DNA of 64,000 nucleotides from assembly GCF_024763615.1 (NCBI RefSeq), contig NC_077224.1:4154001-4218000 (forward strand). The letters run 5' to 3'. The stretch comes from Phlebotomus papatasi. Its lineage: Eukaryota; Arthropoda; Insecta; Diptera; Psychodidae. Below the pieces are notes generated by a model. That model did not search any database, was not told the DNA's origin, and saw nothing but the letters and a program-made list of their open reading frames with translations. Shown in pieces: positions 40,770-51,899 of the stretch. Each line of letters opens with the position of its first letter. The first letter of the stretch is position 1. Position numbers and translations under genes: made by a program.

Positions 40770-43105
40770 CAGTTTGTATTTTACTAAATCATAAATAAAA
40801 TAATCAATAATATATTTTAAACACTTATTTTGTATTGTTCCACCTCATTACTCTACGAATAGATAAAAGAGTGATAACAGCAAACTGTGTTTATTTTAAC
40901 AATATCGTTAAAAAGTATGATAAAATCTTTAAGATCATAATTAATATTTCAAAGAAAAAAAATATATATTTAATGCAGAAGTGATTGCAATCAATTTTGC
41001 CATCGGCATTTTCCATTTCTCTGACTGCAATTTTAACAAAACAAAGGTAGTAATTTAAAAGAATTAAATCAGAAGTGTTATTCCTCCTCCGAGCAGTAAG
41101 CACCTCGCGGAGATTAGGCATCTTGGAAGACAATTCTTTCCTCTCTAATTAAATGAAAATGTGTTATGTTTGAAGTTGGGAAAGTGCATATGAGGATCTT
41201 TGAAATTTTTCGGATGGTTTTTCACCATCATCCGTAGAGATCTCAATTTACAAATGTGCAGATCTATCTCTTGACGCTATAACTCCGTGAAGCATTGCAT
41301 TGTGAGTATTCTGCCGAGCTGAAAATTCAGCTAAATAGTCAAGAAGATGGAGAAAAAAAGAAGGCGAATGTCTAGCAGAAATTTTTGCAATTTCCATGTT
41401 TGGCATTTTGTGTGGGAGTGGTGGAGGAGAATGGGAAATGGAGATTTGAGAGACAAGAAGATCATTTGAAGAAAAGTGGGAAATGATCCATTGAGGACTT
41501 GTCCATCGGTTCGGTTGAGAGATTTAATGTGTAGCAATTTAATTTGCAGAATATTTATCATATTAAATTGTTGTTATTTATTCCGCGTCTAGGTTTTTTT
41601 CTTCATTTTTTTGTTATTAATTCTTCTGTTAATTAACCGATGGTGCTAAATGAATGATAAGTAATTTCTTTTTTCATCAACATATCAAGTTGTTTAGGCT
41701 GTGGATGGGTAGTACAATGGTAAGGGAGGGGCAGGGGAGCAAAAAGAAAGAGCCATGGAGTTAGGAGAAGAAGTACAAAAATAATTTTCTCTTCTTGTTT
41801 CAGGTGGACGGAGTACATTCCGTGCAAAAGTGCTCACACAAGATGATGAGGACGTGAAAGATTTTTAATGACTTATCAGAAGATCACCCAACATCTTTTG
41901 GCCCAATTCCATCAATTAAGCACCAATTAGCAGCGATATTATAGTGAAAGATCGGAGAGAGAAATATACTTCGAGACACGAAAATTGATGTTTTATTTGT
42001 GTGCAATCTTTTGCTTTACAACATTTTACTTTATCGCAAATTCAACATCTTATTCAATTCAATTGCTTTTGCAGCACATTCTTTTTTTTCAATATTACCA
42101 TTCAATCCGCAAAGCTTCATCTCGAAAATGATATTAATCTTTTGGGGAGACAGACACTTTAGCATTTGAGAAATCACTTAATAGGGTCTTTTGCCTCCCA
42201 CGCGGCAAAAATGTTGAATGCGTGTTCAAACACCCATTTGCAATTTGTATGCATCCCAAGTTTAATTCATCGAATCAATTCAATTTAATTTGCACTTTGA
42301 TGCAGTTTGTTACATAAATCAAATAAAGTGTGGGATTAATTAGTATGTTGTTCTTCAATTGATGCTTTTTTTTCTTTTGCAATTTTTCCCACCTTTTTTT
42401 TTACTATACTTGCTTCCATTGATGGAAAAATCAGCCCGAGGGAGTCTCGAGAATTGCGTCAAAAGTGAAAATCACAGTGTTTGCAGGCTTATTCAGCAGA
42501 ATTGCAGAGGAATGACTAAGAAACAGGTTTGATTTTAGGAGAATTTCAAGAGATAATCATAGGAAATATGAATAAGAATGAATAGGCATAAAAATAAATC
42601 ATCAACTCATAGAGGAACTAGGCCGGTTCCACAGCAATTAAGTGCATTTTAATTTATTTGATATGCTACTTTAACATCTTTAATGACAAAAAAATCTGAC
42701 CCTCAAGACGTTCAAACCCAAAACAAACACAGTGTGCTCACAGCCAAAGTTTGATTCTTCAAAAGTGTCTCAGCTAAAAGCACAGAATATGTTGTCTATT
42801 TCCGAAAAATTCAAACAGAATTTCGAATTTTTTTATTAAGAATTCGCGCAAAGGTTATACACAGAGCTCTCTAGTTTTCAGGTGACAGCTGTCAAACACA
42901 TGAGAAAATCAAAAAATTCCCCTCATCTATCGCTTTCGGTCCTAATCGCCCGAATATCGGAAAATTCAAACAGAATTTTAAATTTGCTTATTAAGAACCC
43001 AGCAAAACTTCATTCTGCAATTCTACAATTCCGCAAATAACCAAAGCTATCAAAATTTGTCTCGAGTAAGCGAAGTGTCACACCCGTTACCTAATGGCTG
43101 CTTCA
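40770..43105. other. Repeat-poor gene-free stretch
   Basis: No MITEs or tandem repeats noticed from about 40,770 to 42,850. 41800-41806 is an acceptor-like TTGTTTCAG followed by GTGGACGGAGTACATTCCG, but the following frames close within about 15-20 codons. Might be regulatory or an intron of an unseen gene. Confidence 0.35.
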
Positions 43106-43109
43106 GCCA

Positions 43110-43335
43110 TTACTGTTCTCGTCCCATTATTTAATCACTCCATAATCATTGAGTAACTCTTTTGTCAGCTTTTTAGTGTGATATTTGTTAAATATTTCCC
43201 ACCTTGTTCGAAAATTTAGTATGAAAATTCGAAATTGAATTTGAATTCTGCGAACTTCAACGACTTTTTGTGCAAATAGAGTTCCATTTACCTTTTATCC
43301 AAGACACTATTGGAGAATCAAACTCTACTTGTGTT
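43110..43335. repeat. 225-bp dispersed repeat, copy 2
   Basis: Same as 39150-39375 with scattered substitutions. Confidence 0.75.
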
Positions 43336-43471
43336 TGTCTCGGATCGAAATAGGTCTTCAAATAGGAGACTGGATATTCCAGTGGAATTTTGAGGACATC
43401 GATCCTTTGAGATAGAATTACCTACTCAAAATTTGAGTTGAATTTCAAGTAAAACTTTTTATTTCTAACTA

Positions 43472-44792
43472 CAGTGGGACCTCGATAGAGTCAACTCCCG
43501 ATAGAGTCAACAGGTATTTTTTTACTCTACGGACTCCGAGTAAGTAAGTGAGTCAACTTGAACTAAAATTGACTCCGATAGAGTTTTATTCTTTATTATT
43601 GAATTAATAATACTAATGATTTTGTTATAATTCTTTAGAAACTAAAAGCAGTGTTTTTGTGTATTAATGTAACATTATTAACACGAGAAAAACATTTATG
43701 TAAGTACATAGTAATATTATGATAAAATTCGTATATTAACTGTGTAATCATTTTCCAACAAAATAATTCTGTTTTCGTGATTTTAAGCGTTTTGACATAG
43801 GGGAAAGTACTCTCCCTTTGAACGTTCATGCCTTCGAATAATGTGAATTTTCTTTTAGTTTTCATAAGAGACTTACACATTTCTATTAAATATTAGTTGG
43901 CTTATCATCAATTGTTGATAATTCCGTGATAATTTAGTGTAAATCTCTTACGAGAAACATAAGAAATTCACATTATTCGAAGGCATGAACGTTCAAAGGG
44001 AGAGCACTTTCCCCTATTGAAAGTTCTCTTGTCTTTTCTCTCTTGTTTTAAGATTTTTTGTTTAAGCTCATTAAGCCCATAATCGCAATTTAAGAGGAAT
44101 TTTGAGCTATCGTTAATTTAGAAGTGAATAATATTATGGCACAAAAAAATATATGAACTCGAATTACAAAAAGAAAAACGTACAGGATGCTATATTTTTT
44201 TTTGAATATCAAAACTGATCAGCAAAAAATGATGACTTCTTTTGATCATTTAAGATTTAAGTGCTGAACGGTCAAAGATATTGACTTAGAGTCTTCGGAC
44301 GACTTCCCATAAATCAACTTGAAGATTAATAATACAACTCTTATATTTACATCCTACTTCTCTCCTTCATCTTCTGAAAAAAAAAACAACTCTTATATGG
44401 TGAGTTTTCCTGTAATCACAAAAAAAAGTTTTTGGGGGCGAAGAGAAGGGGTAGGGACGAAATGAGAGAAATTATTAATTTTCAATAATTAAATATCTAC
44501 AGGGGCTCTTCTAAAAAAAATGAAAAAAAGAAATGACACCATTTCCGTATATTAACATTGTGGGTGAACCTCAATAAAGTCCAAGCATACGACTTTTTTG
44601 GACCAGAGGGTGTAGAATTTATGGGTTAATTAAATAATACCTGACTTTCGCTTTGAATTTATCAACGATGTAGTACAAACATAAAATAATATCCCTTTCT
44701 ATAAAAATTTCACATTTCGATTGATTTTTTCAGGCGATTGATTGAGTCAACAGGCCTAGAAATAATTAGTTGACTCTATCGATGTCCCACTG
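43472..44792. mobile_element. CAGTGGGACCTCGATAGAG MITE
   Basis: TA-flanked, 1.32 kb. Tips CAGTGGGACCTCGATAGAGT and, inward from the right, CAGTGGGACATCGATAGAGT. Carries the hairpin MITE at 43798-44016. No transposase visible. Confidence 0.8.
43798..44016. mobile_element. TAGGGGAAAGTACTCTCCC hairpin MITE, nested
   Basis: 219-base palindrome, sister to 25899-26117. Sits in the 43472 element with TA borders. Confidence 0.85.
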
Positions 44793-45172
44793 TATAATGT
44801 TGGTGTAAGTTTGAAGTAGTAAAATTTAATGCATTTTTTACTTCAAAAACATTTATTTTTTCGCTTTTATTTCGAAAATTTTCTTTCAAATAAAATAAGG
44901 TAAAGTGCCCTCAAGTCGACCGATTCCTCAATTCGCTCGGTTATTATTAACCGTATCGAGATATATTCATTACAAAGGTAATCATTTTACAGTGTCCATA
45001 TCCCGTGTTAGAAGAATCTGCTAGTCCGTTTGTAGACTCGCCCAGGAGCGCCTTCCCCGTATTGTGGATGCTTCTTCCATGCTCCCGGAATTGTTGGGCG
45101 TAAGCGGTGCATTTTATTACGTTATTAACATATGAAAATTGCCTAAATTAGACATTCAGATCTTTGCACCGG

Positions 45173-45245
45173 GCGGGACTTGAACTCACAACAGTAATAC
45201 GGGCTTCAGACCTAAGGCTTAGTCATCTGGCTTAATTCCTTTAAT
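45173..45245 (-). mobile_element. tRNA-derived SINE piece
   Basis: Minus-strand reading has TTAAGCCAGATGACTAAGCC near the start and a B box GAGTTCAAGTCCC at about 45188-45176. The same head in plus orientation lies at 48255-48300 (TTAAGCCATATGGCTAAGAC). Confidence 0.5.
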
Positions 45246-45394
45246 TCCTTATCAGGCACGATGTTTTAGGAAATTTTTGTTTAGAATTGGATATTAAGAG
45301 CAAATGATCCATTAGATTGTGAAAAATAAATAAAATTGCTTGCTATTTAAATTTTTGAGACCTTCGGGAATTAGGCTAAACCTCCAGTCTGAAG

Positions 45395-45467
45395 CCGGCA
45401 TAAGTCGAGCCAGGGAATCGATCCGCCCAAGAGCCAACGGTCTTGCCTATTGCGCCACTGATTCCCC
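45395..45467 (-). mobile_element. tRNA-derived SINE head with A and B boxes
   Basis: Read from 45467: GGGGAATCAGTGGCGCAATAGG, A box TGGCGCAATAGG (45457-45446), B box GGATCGATTCC (45424-45414), spaced 33 bases as in tRNA genes. No aminoacyl-stem pairing is evident, so it is a SINE head, not a tRNA gene. Confidence 0.6.
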
Positions 45468-45846
45468 GGTATAGGGGAACCCCGCCACTGAATTCGCCCA
45501 GTAGAGTTATTTATTCAATTTATTTATATTTTCACTAATATTTGGCCTATGATCTAACATTAATAGGTCAATTATTCCATAAATAAATACGAATCAGTGA
45601 CAATTTTATAGAAATTCACTATTAAAACATTCAAATATTGACCACCGGTCGAGTCGAGGAACCAGTCGACTCGAGGGCACTTTACCTTAATTGAATATAA
45701 AAGTGTCAGAACTCTGAGCAGGTATCCTGACTTGTCCCACGTTGTTTTCAAAACGCAAATAATTATTATGCTCTACAGGGGAATTGTGTCAAATTTCGGA
45801 CATGTTGCATGAATAGCACCAAAGTCCTACGTTTGAAATGTTCAGT

Positions 45847-46010
45847 GGTAAAAATAAAAAGATCAAAGTGATCCAAATTTGATCATTGTGCAAAGGATGG
45901 ATCAAATTAACATGTTCTATTATGATAAATGTGCATTCAGATTACGAAATTTGATCCATCCTTTGCAAGAAGAACAAATTTGGATCAATTTGATCGTTTT
46001 ATTATTACCA
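45847..46010. repeat. GATCAAA hairpin element
   Basis: Left GGTAAAAATAAAAAGATCAA and right TTGATCGTTTTATTATTACC mirror each other; inner arms hold GATCCAAATTTG and CAAATTTGGATC, then GCAAAGGATGGATCAAATT and its mirror. Confidence 0.7.
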
Positions 46011-46016
46011 ATGTTA

Positions 46017-46371
46017 CACAGTAAAAAAAATGTATAAGGATAATCGTTGGTTTGCTTTTTACCACGATTATTCTTGTAAAGTTACACAAATTATGTATTT
46101 CAACAAAACATGTAATCTGAAAATGTGTAATTTAAATTTTATGTAATTGTAAACCGTGTAATCAACTGGGAATGATTACACAGTTTTGTATATTTTCTTA
46201 CATATTTCGTGTAAAATTACACAGTTTTCAAATAAAAGGTGTACAAATTACACAGTTTTCAGACAAAATGTGTACAAATTACACAAATGTGTATTAGTAC
46301 ACACGATTACATACTTAATGTAAAATTTACAATGAAAATCATGGTAAAGCAGCCAAAATTTTTTTACTGTG
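46017..46371. mobile_element. CACAGTAAAAAAA MITE
   Basis: Borders TACACAGTAAAAAAAATG and TTTTTTTACTGTGTA. The inside repeats TTACACA/TGTGTAA motifs many times (e.g. 46243-46300). Confidence 0.7.
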
Positions 46372-46607
46372 TATATTATTAAGCAAATTGTATTGTTTTG
46401 TTATTCATTTTTAAAAAGTAGATTATCAAATTCGCACTTCCCTTTAAAAATTTAAAAAAAAAATATACACACTGCTTTGTGTGCAATATCGGACACAAAG
46501 TTTCTCGAATAATTTTGCCCTACCAGAAGTCGTCTAATACTTTTTCTACGGCATCTCATTCATAGAGGCTACGCTTTTTTGCACAATTTGTAACAATTTT
46601 AAAAAAG

Positions 46608-46828
46608 TAGGGGAAAGTGCCCATGCTTGATACCATTAGAAGCTTCGTAATGACTAAATTTTTCCTATGTTTCTCAATAAACGTGACTCCGCAATATATT
46701 TTAAAAACTGGCCACTTTCCCATAGTTTTTAAAATATAGTTGTGATGAGTCACATATATATTGTGAAACATAGAAAATTTAGTCATTACGAAGCTTCCAA
46801 TGATATCAAGCATGGACACTTTCCCCTA
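46608..46828. mobile_element. TAGGGGAAAGTGCCC hairpin MITE, copy 2
   Basis: Same as 9670-9889 with few changes. It interrupts a repeat (46480-46600 and 46830-46880) related to 33797-33925. Confidence 0.85.
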
Positions 46829-46899
46829 AATATAGAATTTTGAAAAACAATAAAACCGTCCGATATTGAAAGCTCTCCGAAAGTTGGCTCAATTCTCCT

Positions 46900-49120
46900 A
46901 ACTACCTTTGGACGACTGAAGTTTCGGTTAATTTTTTTTTCATGTTTTAATGAATTTGACTCATGGTTTTTTAGAAAATTTGAGGAACTAAATTAGCTAT
47001 CAAAATATATGTATCATTATAATGAGTTAAATTCATTAAAATAAAAAAAAGCATTTTTATTTTGGGATGACAGGGGTAACGATCCGACCTTCAACGTTGG
47101 TCATTTCAGCATTTCCCTTATTAGGTTTATGTTTAGTCGGTTTAATCTAATCCAGACTTTAGCATACGACCAACTGTGAACAACCCTGCAGATGATCCAA
47201 GACAAAAAATTATTGTAAATGGACAAAATATCTGTTGAGTTGTGATTAACAACCTTGCACCTTAAATAGGCATAAATTTGCAATCGGACTGCAAAGAAAG
47301 TTGATGCACCTCATTCCAATCAGTGAGTGTCACTGTTTTTACGCATAAAAGCTCCCATGTCTTTTATAGGCCATTTGTAAACATCGACAGCGATCTTGCC
47401 AATATTTTTTTTTTAGCCGTAAATGCTTAATCACACCAATCTGCGTCTTGATGCATTTTACAGAATAAGTCGCCAGACTGTCTGTAGTCGCACCTAAATA
47501 AGCCAAGCACGCGTGTGTATTAATTTAAATTGAACGGATACCGTGTTTCCATGCACAGTCTTTTTTTGGTCTTGAAAAAGTTGACTGACATGGGAGATGC
47601 TGTTTTTTCACCCATTCATCGCCCTCCCCACAATTCACATTAATAATAATGTGTGTGCATTTATGGTAATCGTGTGAAATGCACACTACAGTCTCTTTTT
47701 AGAGACAACAACTTCGTATACCAAACACGCTGAGAAGGCAAGAAAATTAAGAAACCAGATATTTCTCCGAAGGAATTAAAGAAAAGGGGTACTGAGGTCT
47801 TCAAGCTTCGCAAAATGCTTGAATTAACTACCGGTTTACGGTCGATTTGAACCGGTTTAACTGTCTTTACCGAGTGGAATCACTTTAGATTTGTCAGGGA
47901 TTCAAAGACCTTTAATCCGAATCCAGACTTGTCCAAATTGGCTGAGAAATAAGTTCTCCAGAGCTGTTTAACTTTTGACCTTGACAAACTGTTTATAAGG
48001 GATAAGTCAAGGTCATACTTATATATACATCCGGTTTGTAAGTGATTCTGAGGTATCTTGATGAGAAGGGGTTTCCCGAAGACCCGAAGACCGTCTTCAG
48101 ACTAGAGGTTTAGCCCAGTTCCCGAACATCTCAAAACCTTAAACAGCAACCGATTTTATTGATTTTTCAAAATGTAATAGGTCATTTGCCCTTAACAATC
48201 CAATCCTAAGTCAAAATTATCCAAAAAATCTTGAGTGATAAGATATTAGAGAAGTTAAGCCATATGGCTAAGACTTAGGTCTGAAGCCCGTATAAGTCGC
48301 TATCTCTAACCGTATGGCCTCTAACTCAACGATAAAGGCAATCAAACGCATGGGCAAACAACTTGACTTTAGTTTTCGTAAACTCTCCTCTCTCTCTCAG
48401 GTGTTCGAGCAATAATAAAAATCACTATTCGCGAGATTCTCTTAATCAGAGAGACAATTCAACGCATTTAATATGGACATTTTCACTCACTCTTGTGTCT
48501 ATTTACAGCCAAACTGAAGAGACGAAAGTCTCGTCATTTTATTGGGTCACAGTCACACACAGTCCATTCTAATGCCAGTGAAAGACGCATTTTTAATCCA
48601 ACTGCCATCGTCAGATGATGGAAAGCAAGAAAAAATTAAGATACGTTAGTTGAAGTGAAAGAAGAATAAATTTGAAACGTAAAGAACTGTACGGTGATAC
48701 AGTCCAGCAAATAATTTTTAATTCGTCAAAAATAAAATTTATTGGGGATTTTTGAAGTTTAACGAGTTTAACGCTTTTCGCATTTTCTACAAAATATTTT
48801 CGAGTATTCTGTAAAGTCGTTTAAAACTTTGCAAAGATTTGTTGAAAACAGTTAAAATTTTGATCTAAGATGGCAAATAATAAAATTCTTTGTTGAAAAG
48901 ATGTTATTTGATTGCCTTTTGTTAATTCAGCAAACCTTTTGCAAACTTTAACAAACAAAGTTTCCACTTCTCTGCATAATTTGAGAATTAACAAATTTAT
49001 TTGTCAGAATTGATCTCTTTTCCGTTTCCTCTCAAAGTTAAGTTTAATTCAATAGTAAATCAAAATATCCTGAATGTAGGAAATAATAATCGTCTAATCG
49101 TTTCTTTAAAATGAAATTGA
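46900..49120. other. Gene-free; SINE piece at 48255-48330
   Basis: 48085-48150 (CTTCAGACTAGAGGTTTAGCC) resembles 45370-45400 and 48255-48330 is a SINE fragment, so a SINE copy spans roughly 48060-48330. 47300-47700 is repeat-poor. No gene recognised. Confidence 0.4.
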
Positions 49121-49122
49121 TA

Positions 49123-49555
49123 TAGGGTAAGTGTGCCAAATTCCGGCCAGCTTGCAATTTCGGCCACCTTTTTTGTTCCTCGAATTTCTATGAACTTTTA
49201 GACTTTACGTACTCTAGAGATTATACAATGTTAAAGAATAACAAAAAATGTAACTTCGACAAACGAGATGACGTGAAAAATATATTGGAAGAATTCCCGA
49301 AGGGCAAGGAACTAAGAGAATGAAGGTGGCTGAAATAGGGCACCAAAGCTATGTCAATATTTTTATTCATTTTAAAATGTATTAAGAATGATTTTAAAGT
49401 AAAAAAAGACGATAAACTGTCTACAAGGTTCCAAGCAACACTCCTTATAAAAAAAAGCAACAAAAAATGTCAATTTGTATTTAAAATATTACATTTCAAA
49501 CTTGAGACTTTGACGCTTGCATGCAACTATGCCGAAATTTGGCACACTTACCCTA
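49123..49555. mobile_element. TAGGGTAAGTGTGCC MITE
   Basis: Left AGGGTAAGTGTGCCAAATTC and right GAAATTTGGCACACTTACCC are mirrored; TA borders. A lone end is at 18233. Confidence 0.75.
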
Positions 49556-49953
49556 ATTCACAAAAAGGCCATTCGTGAGAATGAGTACTGATTTATAAAA
49601 ATTTGTTTTCTGAAATATTTTTAAATTACGTTTCTTTTTTGGATTAGATCTTTGTAATATGCTGTCGATCGGAATATTTTCTGCAAATAGGGTCAAATGA
49701 ACACCTATTGGCACTTTAAGAACTCGTGATGAACTATTGGTACCCTATTCTGTGTCATTTGGAACAGAAAACTTGAACACCTATCCTTATAGGAAAATGC
49801 AGAGTAATGAAGAAATGTCATAGTACTTGCATCGTTATCGTTGTAATCTCTTTTATTTACTATTATATAAAACAATATTAAATACAACAACTTTTAATCA
49901 TTGTAGTTTGATTTACTATAAAATTTGCTATAAAATGTAATTAAGTAAATGTA

Positions 49954-50260
49954 CAGTAGACTCTCTCAAATCCGGGCATTTGGGACCGAAATGTCAGCCG
50001 AATTAGACAGAAATTCGGGCGACATGTGCATATAGATATTGAGTTTACACACTCATAATGTAAATTGCATGAAAAAATCCCTCAATAATGCAAAATCACA
50101 TCAAAACTAAGACAAACCATGCTAAATTTGAGCATATTTGATTCATTTGATAATCATAATCAAACTTGAAAAATGACAACAAACTTTTTTCAAATGTAAC
50201 CGCTGCCCGAATTAAAAAGTAGCCCGATCTTTAATGAGCCGAATTAGAGAGAGTCTACTG
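49954..50260. mobile_element. CAGTAGACTCTCTCAAATCC MITE
   Basis: 307 bases, TA-flanked. Right tip inward CAGTAGACTCTCTCTAATTC. Interior is the reverse of the 20531 copy (TTTGATTATGATTATC-like segment). Confidence 0.8.
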
Positions 50261-50267
50261 TACTTAT

Positions 50268-50630
50268 AAACAGTTAAAAAATCAAAATTTTTCGATTTCC
50301 CGTTTTGAAATTTTTTTTTTTGATTTTCAAATAAAAATGCCTTTTATTGACAAATTCACAACTTTAAGATACATTTAACATACGTGTTAAAATGTTGAAT
50401 TTTTTTAACCTAGAATTAAATTTTTTTTTATTTTTCAAAAAAAATCCAAAAATTTTCAAAAAAAATTTTTTTGAGAAACTTAAAGAAAACAAAAAAACAT
50501 AATTAGTACATTTATTAAATACGATTTAAAGCTTTATTTTTGTCAATAAAAGGCATTTTTATTTGAAAATCAAAAAAAAATTTTTTTTCAAAAACGGGAG
50601 ATCGAAAATTTTTGATTTTTTAACTGTTTA
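50268..50630. repeat. AAACAGTTAAAAAATC hairpin
   Basis: Arms of about 100 bases (AAACAGTTAAAAAATCAAAA mirrored at 50611-50630; AATAAAAATGCCTTTTATTG mirrored at about 50547) around an AT-rich loop. A second hairpin follows at 50638-50795 (ACTGTATTCCCTGAAAA and mirror). Confidence 0.75.
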
Positions 50631-50799
50631 CAAGTATTGTGGAGTACTGTATTCCCTGAAAAATTGAACTCAAAATTTTGATTTAACTGTTATTTTTCCT
50701 GTTTTTGAAAATGTTTTAAAAATTTGAATATTTTTTTGAAAAAATAAGCGCAAAAGTGGAAGCTCGCCTTTTCAGGGAATGTAGTACTTAATGTTACTG

Positions 50800-51725
50800 A
50801 TCAACGGTAAAAAAATGAAAATTTTTGAGAATGGGGTTTTTGAGAAAAATTAATTTTTAAATTTTTTCAAAACCAATTCAAAAAACCGTTACAAAAAAAC
50901 TTGAGCAGATAATGCGAAAACTAGGATATCGTTTTAAAGAGTATAAAATTATCTTTCAAATAAAAAAAGAGTAAGAAGAAATCTCAACCCGTTCGCGAGA
51001 TAGAGCATTTTGAAATATTTGCCAAAAATCTCATTTGACGAATTAAGCGCGAGACGCCATCTTTGACGCCATGTGTCTCTGGCCAGGAATTTTTTTTAGG
51101 CGAAAAAAATAGGGGTATATTATTTTATCGTGTACTTTAACATATGTAAAATTCAAAAACATCTGAGACCATGAAGGGTACCCCTATGGTCGTCTTGAGA
51201 TGGATTGGCCCATAAATTAAACAAGATCAGAATATGATCGCGGCAAACAGATATAAGATTTGAGAACTTTAATTAAAACTTTTATTAACGAGTTTTATCA
51301 CTCTTATCAAAGGAATTGACGAAAAGATCTTTTTTGTTGTAAATAGTTTTATCGTACAAGAATCATTATTTGCACGATCTAAATTCCGTTAAAATTTTCT
51401 TCGCTGGTGATATTTTTAATCTCTTTTCCATGTTGTTGACACACACCGCAAATACATTGATCCTCGGAAGTACCGAACACTGAACCCCCCTTAATCAAAT
51501 CCTGGCTACGCCCTTGGTTTTGACCATTGACGTACAATTGACGTAAAGTTTCATTTGACGTTTGTTCGGTTTCAAACGGTTCTTGGACTATGCACCGCAT
51601 TTTTTCACTCAAACTGAGTATTTACTTTTTATTCCACGATTTTTCAACAAATTTTATTCAAATTATTGCTTAAAAATTGATTTTTTTTAACAAAACCACG
51701 GAGAAGGCTTGACGTTATACGCCCG
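50800..51725. other. No gene; dispersed-repeat fragment
   Basis: TTGACCATTGACGTACAATT (about 51520) and GACGTTTGTTCGGTTTCAAA are repeated at about 54070-54120. The 77-residue minus-strand open frame at 51379 contains this and is not supported as a gene. Confidence 0.35.
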
Positions 51726-51730
51726 CCATG

Positions 51731-51747
51731 CACACACACACACACAC
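51731..51747. repeat. (CA)n microsatellite
   Basis: Eight to nine CA dinucleotides in a row. Confidence 0.85.
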
Positions 51748-51899
51748 TAATGAAATGACAGCGGAGAATTTCAACTTTCCGAAGCAAGTCGGCGCTGCTA
51801 TCGCCGCAAATCGGAATTTCGGAAGAGCTTCATTTGGCTCCATATAAAATGAACAGAACACCGAGGCCCTGTTCTTGAACACCTCTGCAGTAGAGTATC

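Larger units (their letters stand above)
44896..45689. mobile_element. TAAGGTAAAGTGCCC MITE carrying SINE DNA
   Basis: Left tip AAGGTAAAGTGCCCTCAAGT mirrored at 45670-45689. The right half (45480-45689) matches 62976-63216. The left half is broken by about 480 bases that contain two tRNA-like SINE heads. Confidence 0.75.

Noticed and set aside
45395..45467. True tRNA gene
   Set aside because: A and B boxes are present but the acceptor stem does not pair and similar heads recur elsewhere, which fits a SINE.
51379..51612. 77-residue cysteine-containing frame resembling a zinc finger
   Set aside because: Part of it is a dispersed repeat also present at 54060-54120; there is no complete finger.
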